DNA from: CAZMPJ01 sp964568455
GTDB lineage: Bacteria; Margulisbacteria; WOR-1; O2-12-FULL-45-9
Direction: 5' to 3'
NCBI GenBank assembly: GCA_964568455.1
Contig: CAZMPJ010000004.1
Span: 1 to 64,000 of the forward strand
DNA length: 64,000 nt
How positions within the stretch are numbered: the stretch's first letter is position 1; every line of letters starts with the position of its first letter. The notes under the pieces were generated by a model that was not told the origin of the DNA, made no database searches, and saw only the letters and a list, made by a program, of their open reading frames with translations. A program made the translations under genes and the position numbers. Positions 63,758 to 64,000 of this stretch are shown in pieces.

Positions 63758-64000
63758 ATGAGACGCAATAGTAGTAGTAATAGAAGTGGTAATAATAGAC
63801 AACAAAAGAGACGGCCGATGAGAAAAAGAAGGAAAAGAGTTTGCCTTTTCTGCGCAGGGAAAAGAGTTTTAGACTTTAAAGATGTTAGCCTTTTACGCAA
63901 GTTTGTGACTGACCGAGGCAAAATTGGCAGCCGCAGACAAACTTCTTGCTGTGCTTACCATCAGAGGCAGGTAGCTAGCGCAATAAAAAGAGCGAGGCAA
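63758..64000 (+). CDS. rpsR: 30S ribosomal protein S18 (partial, right edge)
   Basis: The ATG at 63758 has AGGAGG eight bases upstream. Eighty-one codons are visible: a Ser/Asn/Arg-rich start, then RKRVCLFCAGKRVLDFKDVSLLRKFVTDRGKI and SRRQTSCCAYHQRQVASAIKRAR, the S18 core. The gene runs off the window, with only a few residues missing. The rpsF-ssb-ssb-rpsR order is the usual one with an extra ssb. Confidence 0.93.
   Translation, partial: MRRNSSSNRSGNNRQQKRRPMRKRRKRVCLFCAGKRVLDFKDVSLLRKFVTDRGKIGSRRQTSCCAYHQRQVASAIKRARQ

Overview
The window (64 kb, roughly 40% G+C by eye) is a compact bacterial chromosome segment around the replication origin. It carries dnaA, dnaN, gyrB, gyrA, the rpmH-rnpA-yidD-yidC-jag-mnmE block, DnaA boxes and two parS sites. 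The lipid A genes lpxC, lpxA and lpxB and an AsmA-type protein show a diderm cell. Pilin-like proteins, abundant leaderless transcripts and REP-like palindromes fit an uncultured lineage, possibly a Margulisbacteria/Saganbacteria (WOR-1)-type organism. That taxon is a guess from gene content and was not tested.

Layout. 0-3 kb: glycine cleavage genes gcvT-gcvH-gcvPA; gcvPA is short and gcvPB is absent. 3-4.8 kb: three unknown minus-strand genes. 4.8-16 kb: gyrA, gyrB, dciA-like, dnaN, dnaA, oriC region, rpmH to mnmE. 16-20 kb: folD, rseP, and a Gfo/Idh oxidoreductase plus DegT aminotransferase pair. 20-33 kb: HAD phosphatase, PPi-dependent phosphofructokinase with a Com-like zinc finger, a giant dikinase-like protein, a PHP/kinase/unknown operon, GAPDH and PGK. 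33-39.7 kb: lpxB, a fabZ-lpxA fusion, lpxC, a VanW protein, tuf and tRNA-Thr. 39.8-43.4 kb: HTH/LAGLIDADG-like gene, P-loop protein, nucleotidyltransferase, pyrE and small unknowns. 43.4-50.8 kb: repeats, AsmA-like protein, Thr-stalk BNR lipoprotein, methyltransferase-like protein, dxr, apgM and an unknown. 50.8-54.2 kb: thrS-infC-rpmI-rplT and a bifunctional nuclease. 54.2-60.5 kb: small transporter, three pilin-like genes, panC, topA, mutL. 60.6-64 kb: unknown, SH3 protein, ychF, rpsF, two ssb genes and rpsR (cut by the right edge).

The main discovery is a dispersed regulon. At least fifteen transcription units share one promoter architecture: an 8-mer close to TGAAATTT, exactly 14 bases, then CGATAA or a close variant. 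Read as GAAA-N15-NNCGATAA this has the spacing of a FliA/SigD/WhiG (sigma-28 type) promoter, although no flagellar gene is present here. The units encode four glycolytic enzymes (PPi-PFK, GAPDH, PGK, ApgM-type phosphoglycerate mutase), a PPDK-like dikinase without a PEP barrel, a HAD phosphatase, a PHP phosphoesterase, a P-loop kinase, a nucleotidyltransferase, a methyltransferase-like protein and about ten proteins I do not recognise. Housekeeping genes are interleaved and lack the motif. In about ten units the start codon lies only 12-15 bases after the first base of the -10 element, so the mRNAs are predicted to be leaderless. Many of the proteins also begin with an Arg/Lys/Ser-rich extension poor in Asp and Glu, absent from normal family members (about 30 residues on PGK, 18 on ApgM, 45 on the kinase). 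My inference is a specialised programme in which sugar-phosphate metabolism and accessory proteins are co-expressed under an alternative sigma factor and perhaps sent to one place in or out of the cell.
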